DNA from: Methylobacterium sp. Leaf91
GTDB taxonomy: Bacteria; Pseudomonadota; Alphaproteobacteria; Rhizobiales; Beijerinckiaceae
DNA length: 64,000 nt
Assembly (NCBI RefSeq): GCF_001422815.1
Contig: NZ_LMMP01000049.1
Span: 64,851-128,850, forward strand
Direction: 5' to 3'
Both the position numbers and the translations under genes were made by a program. This document shows positions 16,478 to 24,294 of this stretch, one piece after another. The notes under the pieces are model-generated. The model made no database searches. It saw nothing but the letters and a program-made list of their open reading frames with translations, and had not been told where the DNA came from. How positions within the stretch are numbered: the stretch's first letter is position 1; every line of letters begins with the position of its first letter.

Positions 16478-17575
16478 ATGGGCTTCAAATGCGGCATCGT
16501 CGGCCTGCCGAACGTCGGCAAGTCGACCCTCTTCAACGCGCTGACGCAGACCGCGGCGGCGCAGGCGGCGAACTATCCGTTCTGCACGATCGAGCCGAAT
16601 GTCGGCGAGGTGGCGGTGCCGGATCCGCGCCTCGACGATCTCGCGCGGATCGCCACGTCGAAGGAGATCATCCCGACGCGGCTGACCTTCGTGGACATTG
16701 CCGGCCTCGTGCGCGGCGCCTCGAAGGGGGAGGGGCTCGGCAACCAGTTCCTCGCCAATATCCGCGAGGTCGACGCCATCGCCCACGTGGTGCGCTGCTT
16801 CACCGATGGTGACGTGACCCATGTGGAGGGCAAGGTCGACCCGAAGGCGGATATCGAGACCATCGAGACCGAGCTGATGCTCGCCGACCTCGACAGCCTC
16901 GAGAAGCGCCTCTTCGCCCTCGAGAAGAAGGCCAAGGGCGCCGACAAGGAAGCCAAGGAGATGCTCGATCTCGTCCAGCGGGCGCTGCCGCTACTGCGCG
17001 AGGGCAAGCCCGCCCGTTTGGTGAGCCGCAAGCCGGAAGAGGAGAAGCTGTTCCAGACCCTCGGGCTGATGACGGCGAAACCCGTCCTCTATGTCTGCAA
17101 CGTCGACGAGGGCGATGCCGACAAGGGCAACGCCTATTCCGAGGCGGTGATCGCCCAGGCCAAGGCCGAGGGGGCGCGCGCGGTGGTGGTCTCGGCCAAG
17201 ATCGAGAGCGAGATCGCGGTGATGCCGCTCGCCGACCAGGGCGACTTCCTCGAAGCGGTGGGGCTCGTGGAGCCCGGCCTCAACCGGGTCATCCGCGCGG
17301 GCTACGAGCTTCTCGGCCTCATCACCTACTTCACGGTGGGTCCGAAGGAAGCGCGCGCCTGGACCATCGAGAAGGGCACCCGCGCGCCTGCCGCCGCCGG
17401 CGTGATCCATACGGATTTCGAGAAGGGCTTCATCCGCGCCGAGACCATCGCGTTCGCCGATTACACCGCCCTGAAGGGCGAGAGCGGCGCCAAGGAGGCC
17501 GGCAAGTTCCGCCTCGAGGGCAAGGACTACGTGGTGCAGGACGGTGACGTACTGCATTTCCGCTTCGCCAATTGA
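16478..17575 (+). CDS. ychF: Redox-regulated ATPase YchF (Obg/OLA1 family)
   Basis: A 365-residue P-loop protein. The G1 motif GLPNVGKST is at residues 8-16, followed by the G3-like DIAGLVRGASKGEGLGNQFL and the altered G4 motif NVDE that makes YchF prefer ATP to GTP. A coiled-coil insertion spans about residues 130-175 and a TGS domain closes the protein (TDFEKGFIRAETIAFADYTA through DGDVLHFRFAN). YchF binds ribosomes and modulates stress responses. The ATG at 16478 matches the family start MGFKCGIVGLPN. It lies eight bases after vapC, although its partner by conservation is pth. Confidence 0.96.
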   Translation: MGFKCGIVGLPNVGKSTLFNALTQTAAAQAANYPFCTIEPNVGEVAVPDPRLDDLARIATSKEIIPTRLTFVDIAGLVRGASKGEGLGNQFLANIREVDAIAHVVRCFTDGDVTHVEGKVDPKADIETIETELMLADLDSLEKRLFALEKKAKGADKEAKEMLDLVQRALPLLREGKPARLVSRKPEEEKLFQTLGLMTAKPVLYVCNVDEGDADKGNAYSEAVIAQAKAEGARAVVVSAKIESEIAVMPLADQGDFLEAVGLVEPGLNRVIRAGYELLGLITYFTVGPKEARAWTIEKGTRAPAAAGVIHTDFEKGFIRAETIAFADYTALKGESGAKEAGKFRLEGKDYVVQDGDVLHFRFAN

Positions 17576-17621
17576 GGAGCTGGACCGGCCTGCCGGCATC
17601 CGCCGGGGTGAGGACGCCCAT

Positions 17622-17802
17622 CCCCTCTCCCCGCACGCGGGGAGAGGGCCGCGACGACCCCGTCGTCGGCGCGGCGAGGCGGCAGCCGACGGTGAGGGGC
17701 TCGTCCGAATGAGCCTCCTCCGGCACGGCCCCCTCACCCTCGCTCCGCTCATCACAAGCACGACGAGGTGCTTGTGATCCTCTCCCCGCAAGCGGGGAGA
17801 GG
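17622..17802. repeat. Intergenic palindromic repeat, family A copy 1
   Basis: A roughly 180-base element bounded by CTCTCCCCGCACGCGGGGAG at the left and CTCTCCCCGCAAGCGGGGAG at the right. It contains an inner hairpin ATCACAAGCAC/GTGCTTGTGAT (17751-17778). Two more copies lie at 42291-42484 and 56007-56192. It fills most of the ychF-MaoC gap. No coding sequence is supported here. Confidence 0.9.
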
Positions 17803-17874
17803 CGGGCCGCCCCTGAAGCGAGCGCAGCGCCATCCTTCGACCCGAAACTCTGCGACCCGGGGACAAGAGGTTCA

Positions 17875-18867
17875 ATGACCGGCATCACCTTCGAGGATTT
17901 CACCCCCGGCGACGTGATCGAGGGCGGCCCGCTCACGGTGACGCGGGAGGCGATCGTCGCCTTCGCAAGGGAGTTCGATCCGCAGCCCTTCCATCTCGAT
18001 GAGGAGGCCGCGAAGGCGACGCTGGCGGGTCGGTTGATCGGCTCCGGCTGGCAGACGGCCGGGTTCGGCATGCGCCTGCTCCAGGCCCATGTCTTTCGCG
18101 GCGCCACCTCCATGGGCTCGCCCGGCATCTCGCAGCTGCGCTGGCTCCGCCCCGTCCTGCCGGGTGACGCGCTGCGGATCGTCACCAAGGTGGAGGAGTG
18201 CCGCGCCTCGAATTCGAAGCCGGATCGCGGCTTCGTCCGCTTCACCCTCACGGTCGTGAACGGGCGCGACGAGACGGTGATGATTCAGGCCTTCACGGTC
18301 ATGTTCGCCCGGCGCGGGGCCGATCCCCTGCCGCCGCGCGCGGTGACGCCCGGAGACCCGGTCGAGGTGATCGAAGGCGACGATGCGGAGCCGCTGCTCT
18401 TCCTCAAACAGGCGAAGCTCGGCACGGTCCGCGATCTCGGCCGGCACGTCTTCACGCCCGAAGCAATCATCGCCTTCGCCAGGGATTACGATCCGCAGGC
18501 CTTCCATCTCGATGCGGACGCCGCCCGAAAGACCCATTTCGGCGCGCTCTGCGCCTCGGGCTGGCATACGGCGGCGGTGTGGATGAAGCGCCTGCACATC
18601 ACCCGCCAGCGCGACATCGCCCTCACGGAACGGGCCGGTCCTGTGCCGCAGCTCGGCCCCTCTCCCGGCTTTCGCGACATGCGCTGGCTCGCCCCGGTCT
18701 ATGCAGGCGACACGATCGCTTACGCCTGCACCCTGCTCGACAAGCGCGAGTCGGCCTCACGCCCCGGCTGGGGCGTCGCGACCCACCACAACACCGCGCA
18801 GAACCAGCGCGGGGAGCGGGTGTTCGAGTTTACGGGGTCTGTGTTCTGGCAGTGGGAAGCGTCGTGA
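17875..18867 (+). CDS. Tandem MaoC-like hotdog-fold hydratase
   Basis: A 330-residue protein made of two consecutive MaoC domains, roughly residues 1-150 and 165-330. Each contains the hydratase active-site motif with Asp and His: FDPQPFHLD in the first and YDPQAFHLD in the second. Each then has an SGW segment (SGWQTAGFGMRLL; SGWHTAAVWMKRL) and a LRWL/MRWL-PV-GD stretch. Single-domain MaoC proteins hydrate enoyl-CoA as dimers; a fused pair could form the double hotdog within one chain. Both active sites look intact. The substrate is unknown. No operon partner is obvious: mtnA lies on the opposite strand, four bases beyond the stop. Confidence 0.85.
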   Translation: MTGITFEDFTPGDVIEGGPLTVTREAIVAFAREFDPQPFHLDEEAAKATLAGRLIGSGWQTAGFGMRLLQAHVFRGATSMGSPGISQLRWLRPVLPGDALRIVTKVEECRASNSKPDRGFVRFTLTVVNGRDETVMIQAFTVMFARRGADPLPPRAVTPGDPVEVIEGDDAEPLLFLKQAKLGTVRDLGRHVFTPEAIIAFARDYDPQAFHLDADAARKTHFGALCASGWHTAAVWMKRLHITRQRDIALTERAGPVPQLGPSPGFRDMRWLAPVYAGDTIAYACTLLDKRESASRPGWGVATHHNTAQNQRGERVFEFTGSVFWQWEAS

Positions 18868-18871
18868 CCCG

Positions 18872-19987
18872 CTAAGCCGCCGAGCGCCGCTCCGGATACA
18901 GCGCCAACAACCCCTCTGCATCCGCCGAAGCCACGCCGCGCTCGGTGATGATGCCCGTCACCAGGCGGGCCGGGGTCACGTCGAAAGCGGGGTTGGCCAC
19001 CGGGCTACCCGGCGACACCACCTCGATCGTGGCGAATCCGCCATCGGCGAGGCGGCCGGTGAGATGGGAGACTTCGCAGCCGTCGCGCTCCTCGATCGGG
19101 ATCTGCGCGACACCGTCGTCCAGCGTCCAGTCGATGGTGGAGAAGGGCAGGGCGGCGTAGAACGGCACGCGGTTGTCGGAGGCCGCCAGCGCCTTCAGAT
19201 AGGTGCCGATCTTGTTGCAGACGTCGCCAGAGGCCGTGGTGCGGTCCGAACCGACGATGCAGACGTCGATCTCGCCATGCTGCATCAGGTGGCCGCCGGC
19301 ATTGTCGGCGATGACGGTGTGCGGCACGCCGTGGGCGTTGAGCTCGAACGCGGTGAGCGCCGCGCCCTGGTTCCGCGGCCGGGTCTCGTCGACATAGACA
19401 TGGACCGGAATGCCGGCCTCGTGCGCCACGTAGATCGGCGCGAGGGCGGTGCCCCAATCCACCGTGGCGAGCCAGCCGGCATTGCAATGGGTCAGCACGT
19501 TGAGGCGGCGGCCCTCTTCCTTGTCGTAACCCTTGGCCTTGTGCAGATCGGCCAGGATCGCAGCGCCGTGGCGGCCGATGGCGTGGCAGCTCTCGACATC
19601 CTCCTCGGCGATGCGCCCGGCCTCGGAGAAGGCGAAGGCGGCGCGCTCAGGAAGCGCGACCTCGCGCAGCTTGGCGGCGACCCGGTCGAGGGCCCAGCGC
19701 AGGTTGATCGCGGTGGGGCGGGTGGCGGCCAAGGTCTCGACGGCATGGTCGATCCCGGAATCGGAAGCATCCCTGCGCAGGCCCAGGGCAAGGCCGTAGG
19801 CCGCCGTCACGCCGATGAGCGGCGCGCCGCGCACGATCATGGTGCGAATGGCGATGGCCGCTTCGTCCAGGGTGGCGAGCCGCTTCATCTCGAAGGCGAA
19901 GGGCAGGCGGGTCTGGTCGATGACCTCGACGGACGCGCCGTCGGCGGCGGGAAGGATGGTGCGGTAGGGTTTGCCGTCGATGTTCAT
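18872..19987 (-). CDS. mtnA: Methylthioribose-1-phosphate isomerase
   Basis: A 371-residue member of the eIF2B-like isomerase family that converts 5-methylthioribose 1-phosphate to methylthioribulose 1-phosphate in methionine salvage. Visible landmarks are RTMIVRGAPLIGVTAAYGLA near the N-terminus, NVLTHCNAGWLATVDWGTAL with the catalytic cysteine, YVDETRPRNQGAALTAFEL, and the catalytic aspartate in CIVGSDRTTASGDVCNKIGT. The ATG at 19987 gives the usual MNIDGKPYRT start; the frame is open upstream but Arg-rich and unlike the family. No other mtn genes are in the window. Confidence 0.94.
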   Translation of the reverse strand: MNIDGKPYRTILPAADGASVEVIDQTRLPFAFEMKRLATLDEAAIAIRTMIVRGAPLIGVTAAYGLALGLRRDASDSGIDHAVETLAATRPTAINLRWALDRVAAKLREVALPERAAFAFSEAGRIAEEDVESCHAIGRHGAAILADLHKAKGYDKEEGRRLNVLTHCNAGWLATVDWGTALAPIYVAHEAGIPVHVYVDETRPRNQGAALTAFELNAHGVPHTVIADNAGGHLMQHGEIDVCIVGSDRTTASGDVCNKIGTYLKALAASDNRVPFYAALPFSTIDWTLDDGVAQIPIEERDGCEVSHLTGRLADGGFATIEVVSPGSPVANPAFDVTPARLVTGIITERGVASADAEGLLALYPERRSAA

Positions 19988-20110
19988 GCGCGGGCCTCTC
20001 GCATGTTCCGGGCGCAAGGGCCAGTCCTTGGGCCATGCGCCCGACCCATTGCAAGGCGCGGAGCGATCGACCGGGCCGCGTCGCTCGCCCAAACGTCCGG
20101 TGGTGCACCA

Positions 20111-20224
20111 CGTCATCCCGGGGCCGCGCAGCGGAGCCCGGGATCCAGAAACGCAGGTCGAGCAAGACTATTCGCCGTTGGCGGCTCTGGATCCCGGGCT
20201 CGCCTTCGGCGCCCCGGGATGACG
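20111..20224. repeat. Intergenic palindromic repeat, family C copy 1
   Basis: Two hairpins in one element: the left arm ATCCCGGG...CCCGGGAT (with inner CCGC-GCA-GCGG) and the right arm ATCCCGGG...CCCGGGAT, joined by about 45 variable bases. Related copies are at 30632-30743 and 51006-51119. Confidence 0.9.
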
Positions 20225-20255
20225 GCAACGTGCCCCCTGCAAGAGGGCAACGCGC

Positions 20256-21848
20256 TCAGAAGCTCACCGGCCGTGCCCGCTTCACCTGCGGGATCGTCTC
20301 GATCTCCACCCGTACGCTGTCCGAGATCGGTGCATCGACGGCGCAGAAGCAGATGGCGTTGCCGCCCTCTTCCTCGCGGCCGAGGTTGAAGGTCGCGACG
20401 TTGACGCCGGCCTCGCCCAGGATGGTGCCGAGCCGGCCGATGAAGCCCGGCTTGTCGTGGTTGCGCACGTAGAGCATGTGCGGCGCGAAGGCGGCATCGA
20501 TGGCGATGGAGCGGATCTCGATGATCCGGGGCTTGCCGTCATGGAACACCGTCCCGGCGGCGTCGCGCGGCATGTCCTCGGCATCGACCGTGATGCGGAT
20601 CACGGATTCGTAGTCGCTCGCGCCGCCCTCGCGCTTGATCTCGTCCACCACGATGCCGCGCTCCCGCGCCAGAGCGGGGGCCGACACCATGTTGATGTCC
20701 TGCAGGAAGGGCCGCAGCGCCCCGGTCACCGCCGCCGCCGTGAGCGCACGGGTGTTCATGCCCGCCACTGCGCCCTCGTAGGTGATGCGGATGCCCTTGA
20801 TCGGCGCGTCCGTGAGCTGGCCGAGGAACGAGCCGAGCTTTTCGGCGAGCGCCACGAACGGCTTCAACCGGGGAGCCTCGTCCGCGGAAATGGACGGGAA
20901 ATTGATCGCGTTGGTGATCGCGCCGGTCATCAGGTAGTCGGACATCTGCTCGGCGACCTGCAGCGCCACGTTCTCCTGGGCCTCGTTGGTGGCGGCGCCG
21001 AGATGCGGGGTGCAGATGACGTTGGGATGGCCGAAGAGCGGATTCTCGGTCGCCGGCTCGTCGACGAACACGTCGAAGGCCGCCCCGGCCACATGGCCGG
21101 AATCGAGGGCCGCGCGGAGTGCCACCTCGTCCACGAGGCCGCCACGGGCGCAATTGACGATGCGCACGCCGGGCTTCACGCGGGCGAGGTTCTCGGCCGA
21201 CAGGATGTTGCGGGTCTTGTCGGTCATCGGCACGTGGAGCGTGATGATGTCGGCCCGCGCCAGGAGCGCATCGAGCTCGACCTTCTCGACGCCGATCTCG
21301 AGGGCGCGTTCCGGGGAGAGGTAGGGGTCGTAGGCCACGACCTTAAGCTTCAGGCCCACCGCGCGGTCGGCCACGATGGCGCCGATATTGCCGCATCCGA
21401 TGATGCCGAGCGTCTTGCCGGTCAGCTCCACGCCCATGAAGCGGTTCTTCTCCCACTTGCCGGCCTGGGTCGAGGCATCGGCCTGCGGGATCTGCCGCGC
21501 CAGAGCGAACATCATCGCGATGGCGTGTTCGGCGGTGGTAATGGAATTGCCGAAGGGCGTGTTCATCACGATGACGCCGCGCGCCGTGGCGGCGGCGACA
21601 TCGACGTTGTCGACGCCGATTCCCGCCCGGCCGATGACCTTCAGCCGCGAAGTCTGGGCCAGCACCTTCTCCGTGACCTTGGTGGCCGAGCGGATGGCGA
21701 GGCCGTCGTAATGGCCGATGATCGCGGCGAAGCGCTCCTTGTCCTTGCCGAGGTTGGGGAAGAAGTCGACGTCGATTCCGCGGTCGCGAAAGATCTGCAC
21801 AGCGGCATTGGAGAGGGAATCGGAAATGAGCACCTTGGGAGCAGCCAT
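20256..21848 (-). CDS. serA: D-3-phosphoglycerate dehydrogenase
   Basis: A 530-residue type of SerA that oxidises 3-phosphoglycerate to 3-phosphohydroxypyruvate, the first step of serine synthesis. The NAD-binding motif is GIIGCGNIGAIVADRA. Catalytic residues sit in NCARGGLVDEVAL (Arg), the Glu-containing region near VDEPATENPL, and CTPHLGAATNEAQENV (His). An intervening domain follows and then a C-terminal ACT domain (YVRNHDKPGFIGRLGTILGE, GVNVATFNLGR), which in the family mediates serine feedback. The ATG at 21848 gives MAAPKVLISDSLS; a short upstream Pro-rich in-frame extension is unlikely. It is transcribed in the same direction as serC, 268 bases downstream of it. Confidence 0.96.
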   Translation of the reverse strand: MAAPKVLISDSLSNAAVQIFRDRGIDVDFFPNLGKDKERFAAIIGHYDGLAIRSATKVTEKVLAQTSRLKVIGRAGIGVDNVDVAAATARGVIVMNTPFGNSITTAEHAIAMMFALARQIPQADASTQAGKWEKNRFMGVELTGKTLGIIGCGNIGAIVADRAVGLKLKVVAYDPYLSPERALEIGVEKVELDALLARADIITLHVPMTDKTRNILSAENLARVKPGVRIVNCARGGLVDEVALRAALDSGHVAGAAFDVFVDEPATENPLFGHPNVICTPHLGAATNEAQENVALQVAEQMSDYLMTGAITNAINFPSISADEAPRLKPFVALAEKLGSFLGQLTDAPIKGIRITYEGAVAGMNTRALTAAAVTGALRPFLQDINMVSAPALARERGIVVDEIKREGGASDYESVIRITVDAEDMPRDAAGTVFHDGKPRIIEIRSIAIDAAFAPHMLYVRNHDKPGFIGRLGTILGEAGVNVATFNLGREEEGGNAICFCAVDAPISDSVRVEIETIPQVKRARPVSF

Positions 21849-21936
21849 GATGGCCTCCGGCTCTTGAGGAAGGGGGGGAGGGGGCAACATCGGGGCCGCC
21901 CTGTTCGGGCAGCCGGCATCGGATCCCGTCCGCCCA

Positions 21937-22048
21937 CCTCATCCTGAGGTGCTGCGTTTGCAACCTCGAAGGAGGGCTCCAGAGATCGCAGCGCGAACTG
22001 GAGGGCTCCTTCGAGGCCTCCGCTACGCTGCGGCGCCTCAGGATGAGG
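21937..22048. repeat. Intergenic palindromic repeat, family D copy 1
   Basis: Begins CCTCATCCTGAGG and ends CCTCAGGATGAGG, with an inner pair CCTCGAAGGAGGGCTCC / GGAGGGCTCCTTCGAGG. It lies between serC and serA on the presumed transcript. A second copy is at 56564-56676. Confidence 0.9.
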
Positions 22049-22116
22049 GTGCGGTTCGGATCGGTGTGGTCAGGCGGCGCACATGAACACTATGCGCCGA
22101 CGGGGGCGGCGTCGCC

Positions 22117-23283
22117 TCAGGCAGCCTTGGCGAGCTTCGCCTTCTCGGCCGCATAGGCCCAGTCGAGCCAGGGCATCAGGGCCTCGAGATCCGAGGTCTC
22201 CACCGTGCCGCCGCACCAGATGCGCAGGCCGGCCGGCGCATCGCGATAGGCGCCGATATCGAAGGCGATACCCTCGGAATCGAGCGTGTCGGCGATCCCC
22301 TTGGCCACCGACGCCACCGTGGCGTCACCCATCGCGAGGACGTCCGGATCGGTGATGACGAGGCAGACACCGGTATTCGAATACGTCGCCGGGTCGACGG
22401 CGAGGTGTCCGATCCACGGGGTCCGCGCCACCCAGTCGTGAACGACCTTGGCATTGGCGTCGGCACGGGCGTGGAGCGCGTCGAGACCGCCGATGCTCTG
22501 GGCCCAGCGCAGGGTATCGAGGTAATCCTCCACCGCGAGGAGCGAGGGCGTGTTGATCGTGTCGCCCTTGAAGATGCCCTCGATCAGCTTGCCGCCCTTG
22601 GCCATGCGGAAGACCTTCGGGATCGGCCAGGCGGGGGTGTTGCTCTCGATGCGCGCGACGGCGCGGGGCGAGAGGATCAGCATGCCGTGCGCGGCCTCGC
22701 CGCCCATCACCTTCTGCCAGGAGAAGGTGACGACATCGAGCTTGGCCCAGTCGAGCGGCATGGCGAAAGCGGCCGACGTCGCGTCGCAGATGGTCACGCC
22801 TTCACGGTCGGCGGCGATCCAGTCGCCATTCGGCACGCGGACGCCGGCGGCGGTGCCGTTCCAGGTGAAGATGACGTCGTTGTGCTTCGTGTCGATGGCC
22901 GACAGGTCCGGCAGCACGCCATAGGCGGTCTCGTGGACGATGGGCGAGATCTTCAGCTCCTGCAGCGCATCGGTGACCCATTCGGAGCCGAAGGCTTCCC
23001 AGGCGGCGACCTCGACCGTCTTCGGGCCGAGCATCGACCACATGGCCATCTCGACGGCGCCGGTATCCGAGGCGGGGACGATGGCGATGCGGTAATCGGC
23101 GGGCACGCGCAGCACGGTGCGGGTCAGCTCGATGGCCTCGACCAGCTTGGCCTTACCGGCGGGAGAGCGGTGCGAGCGGCCGAGAGTGGCGTTCTGAAGG
23201 GCCTGGAGGGTCCAGCCGGGACGCTTGGTGCAGGGGCCGGACGAGAAATTCGGCACGCGGGGGCGCGTGGTGGGACGTGTCAT
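22117..23283 (-). CDS. serC: Phosphoserine aminotransferase
   Basis: A 388-residue PLP enzyme that makes phosphoserine from phosphohydroxypyruvate and glutamate, and can also act in vitamin B6 synthesis. The N-terminus PNFSSGPCTKRPGW and the PLP lysine region VTFSWQKVMGGEAAHGMLIL identify the longer form typical of alphaproteobacteria. The C-terminus has FDIGAYRDAPAGLRIWCGGT. The ATG at 23283 follows a ribosome binding site AAGGA embedded in a conserved two-hairpin leader; an ATG four codons upstream would lie inside the leader hairpin. It is the first gene of serC-serA. Confidence 0.95.
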   Translation of the reverse strand: MTRPTTRPRVPNFSSGPCTKRPGWTLQALQNATLGRSHRSPAGKAKLVEAIELTRTVLRVPADYRIAIVPASDTGAVEMAMWSMLGPKTVEVAAWEAFGSEWVTDALQELKISPIVHETAYGVLPDLSAIDTKHNDVIFTWNGTAAGVRVPNGDWIAADREGVTICDATSAAFAMPLDWAKLDVVTFSWQKVMGGEAAHGMLILSPRAVARIESNTPAWPIPKVFRMAKGGKLIEGIFKGDTINTPSLLAVEDYLDTLRWAQSIGGLDALHARADANAKVVHDWVARTPWIGHLAVDPATYSNTGVCLVITDPDVLAMGDATVASVAKGIADTLDSEGIAFDIGAYRDAPAGLRIWCGGTVETSDLEALMPWLDWAYAAEKAKLAKAA

Positions 23284-23290
23284 GACAAAG

Positions 23291-23328
23291 TCCATCCTTA
23301 CAGATGAATGCTCCTCGTTGGGGAGGAG
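23291..23328 (-). ncRNA. serC leader motif (two hairpins ahead of serC)
   Basis: Read on the minus strand, a hairpin CTCCTC-CCCAAC-GAGGAG is followed after two bases by a second, TTCATC-TGTAAG-GATGGA (one G-T pair). The AAGGA ribosome binding site is partly in the loop and partly in the stem of the second hairpin, and the serC ATG is seven bases further on. Size, order and position fit the alphaproteobacterial serC RNA motif as I recall it from Rfam. It should control serC translation; the ligand or trigger is not known to me. Confidence 0.7.
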
Positions 23329-23440
23329 TGGCCCGCCGCTGCCAATGAACCTCACGCGACGAATAAGCAAGATGCGTTGCGGATAAATTCAGTCCCGCCC
23401 TCCGGAACGTCATGGTCTTTCGCGGTCAAACCTTGATGGA

Positions 23441-24157
23441 TCAAGGCTTTGTCGAGGACATGCCGGATCGCACAGACAGGTCAGGCCGGCGTTCGCGCGT
23501 GATCCGCTCCGCCTCGCCCCGGCGCCAGCGCGCGATGGCGCCGTGGTTTCCCCCATTGAGGATCTCGGGAATCGCCCGTCCCTCCCATTCGCGGGGTCGC
23601 GTGTAATGCGGATATTCGAGGAGGCCGCCTTCGAAGCTCTCCTCCTCTCCCGAGGCGGATTTACCCATGACGCCGGGAAGAAGCCGGATGCAGGCGTCGA
23701 GCACGACCATCGCGGCCATCTCGCCGCCGGACAGGATGTAGTCGCCGATGGAGACCTCTTCGAGGTGTCGCGCCGCGATCACCCGCTCGTCCACCCCCTC
23801 GAACCGGCCGCAGACGACGACGAGTCCCGGCCCATCCGCGAGTTCCCGCACGCGCGCCTGCGTCAGGGGGCGTCCGCGCGGGCTCATCAGCAGCCGGGGC
23901 CGCGTGTCGCCGGGGGAGGCCACGGCATCGATGGCGCTGCCGAGGACGTCGCAGCGCAGGACCATGCCCGCTCCGCCCCCCGACGGGGTATCGTCCACGG
24001 CGCGGTGGCGGCCGATCCCGTGGTCGCGGATCTGCCGGGCTTCGAGCGCCCAGGTTCCGCGCGCGAGCGCATCGCCCGAGAGCGAGATGCCGAGCGGGCC
24101 GGGAAACATCTCCGGGTAGAGGGTGAGGATCGTGGCGGACCAGGGCGCGGGCGTCAT
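23441..24157 (-). CDS. trmD: tRNA (guanine-37-N1)-methyltransferase
   Basis: A 238-residue SPOUT methyltransferase that makes m1G37 next to the anticodon and prevents frameshifting. Knot and SAM-binding motifs are clear: LTLYPEMFPGPLG near the N-terminus, MSPRGRPLTQARVRELA, VVCGRFEGVDERVIAA, and VSIGDYILSGGEMAAMVVLD, then GLLEYPHYTRPREWEGRAIP. The ATG at 24157 fits the family start. Normally next to rimM and rpsP; here two plus-strand genes separate it from rimM. Confidence 0.96.
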   Translation of the reverse strand: MTPAPWSATILTLYPEMFPGPLGISLSGDALARGTWALEARQIRDHGIGRHRAVDDTPSGGGAGMVLRCDVLGSAIDAVASPGDTRPRLLMSPRGRPLTQARVRELADGPGLVVVCGRFEGVDERVIAARHLEEVSIGDYILSGGEMAAMVVLDACIRLLPGVMGKSASGEEESFEGGLLEYPHYTRPREWEGRAIPEILNGGNHGAIARWRRGEAERITRERRPDLSVRSGMSSTKP

Positions 24158-24294
24158 GGCGCTTGATGACGCGTGTGGTGAGGGCGGGTCAACGTGCATC
24201 GCACGTTGCGGCCGCGAAACGGTCCCGCCGGTCATCGCAACTGCGCCGCAGCCGGGCCAGGGCACTTTCCCCCAGTGGTTTCCGTTGTCCCGGC

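Noticed and set aside
20457..21947. Plus-strand open frame of 496 codons opposite serA
   Set aside because: Antisense to a certain gene, low-complexity composition and no family resemblance.
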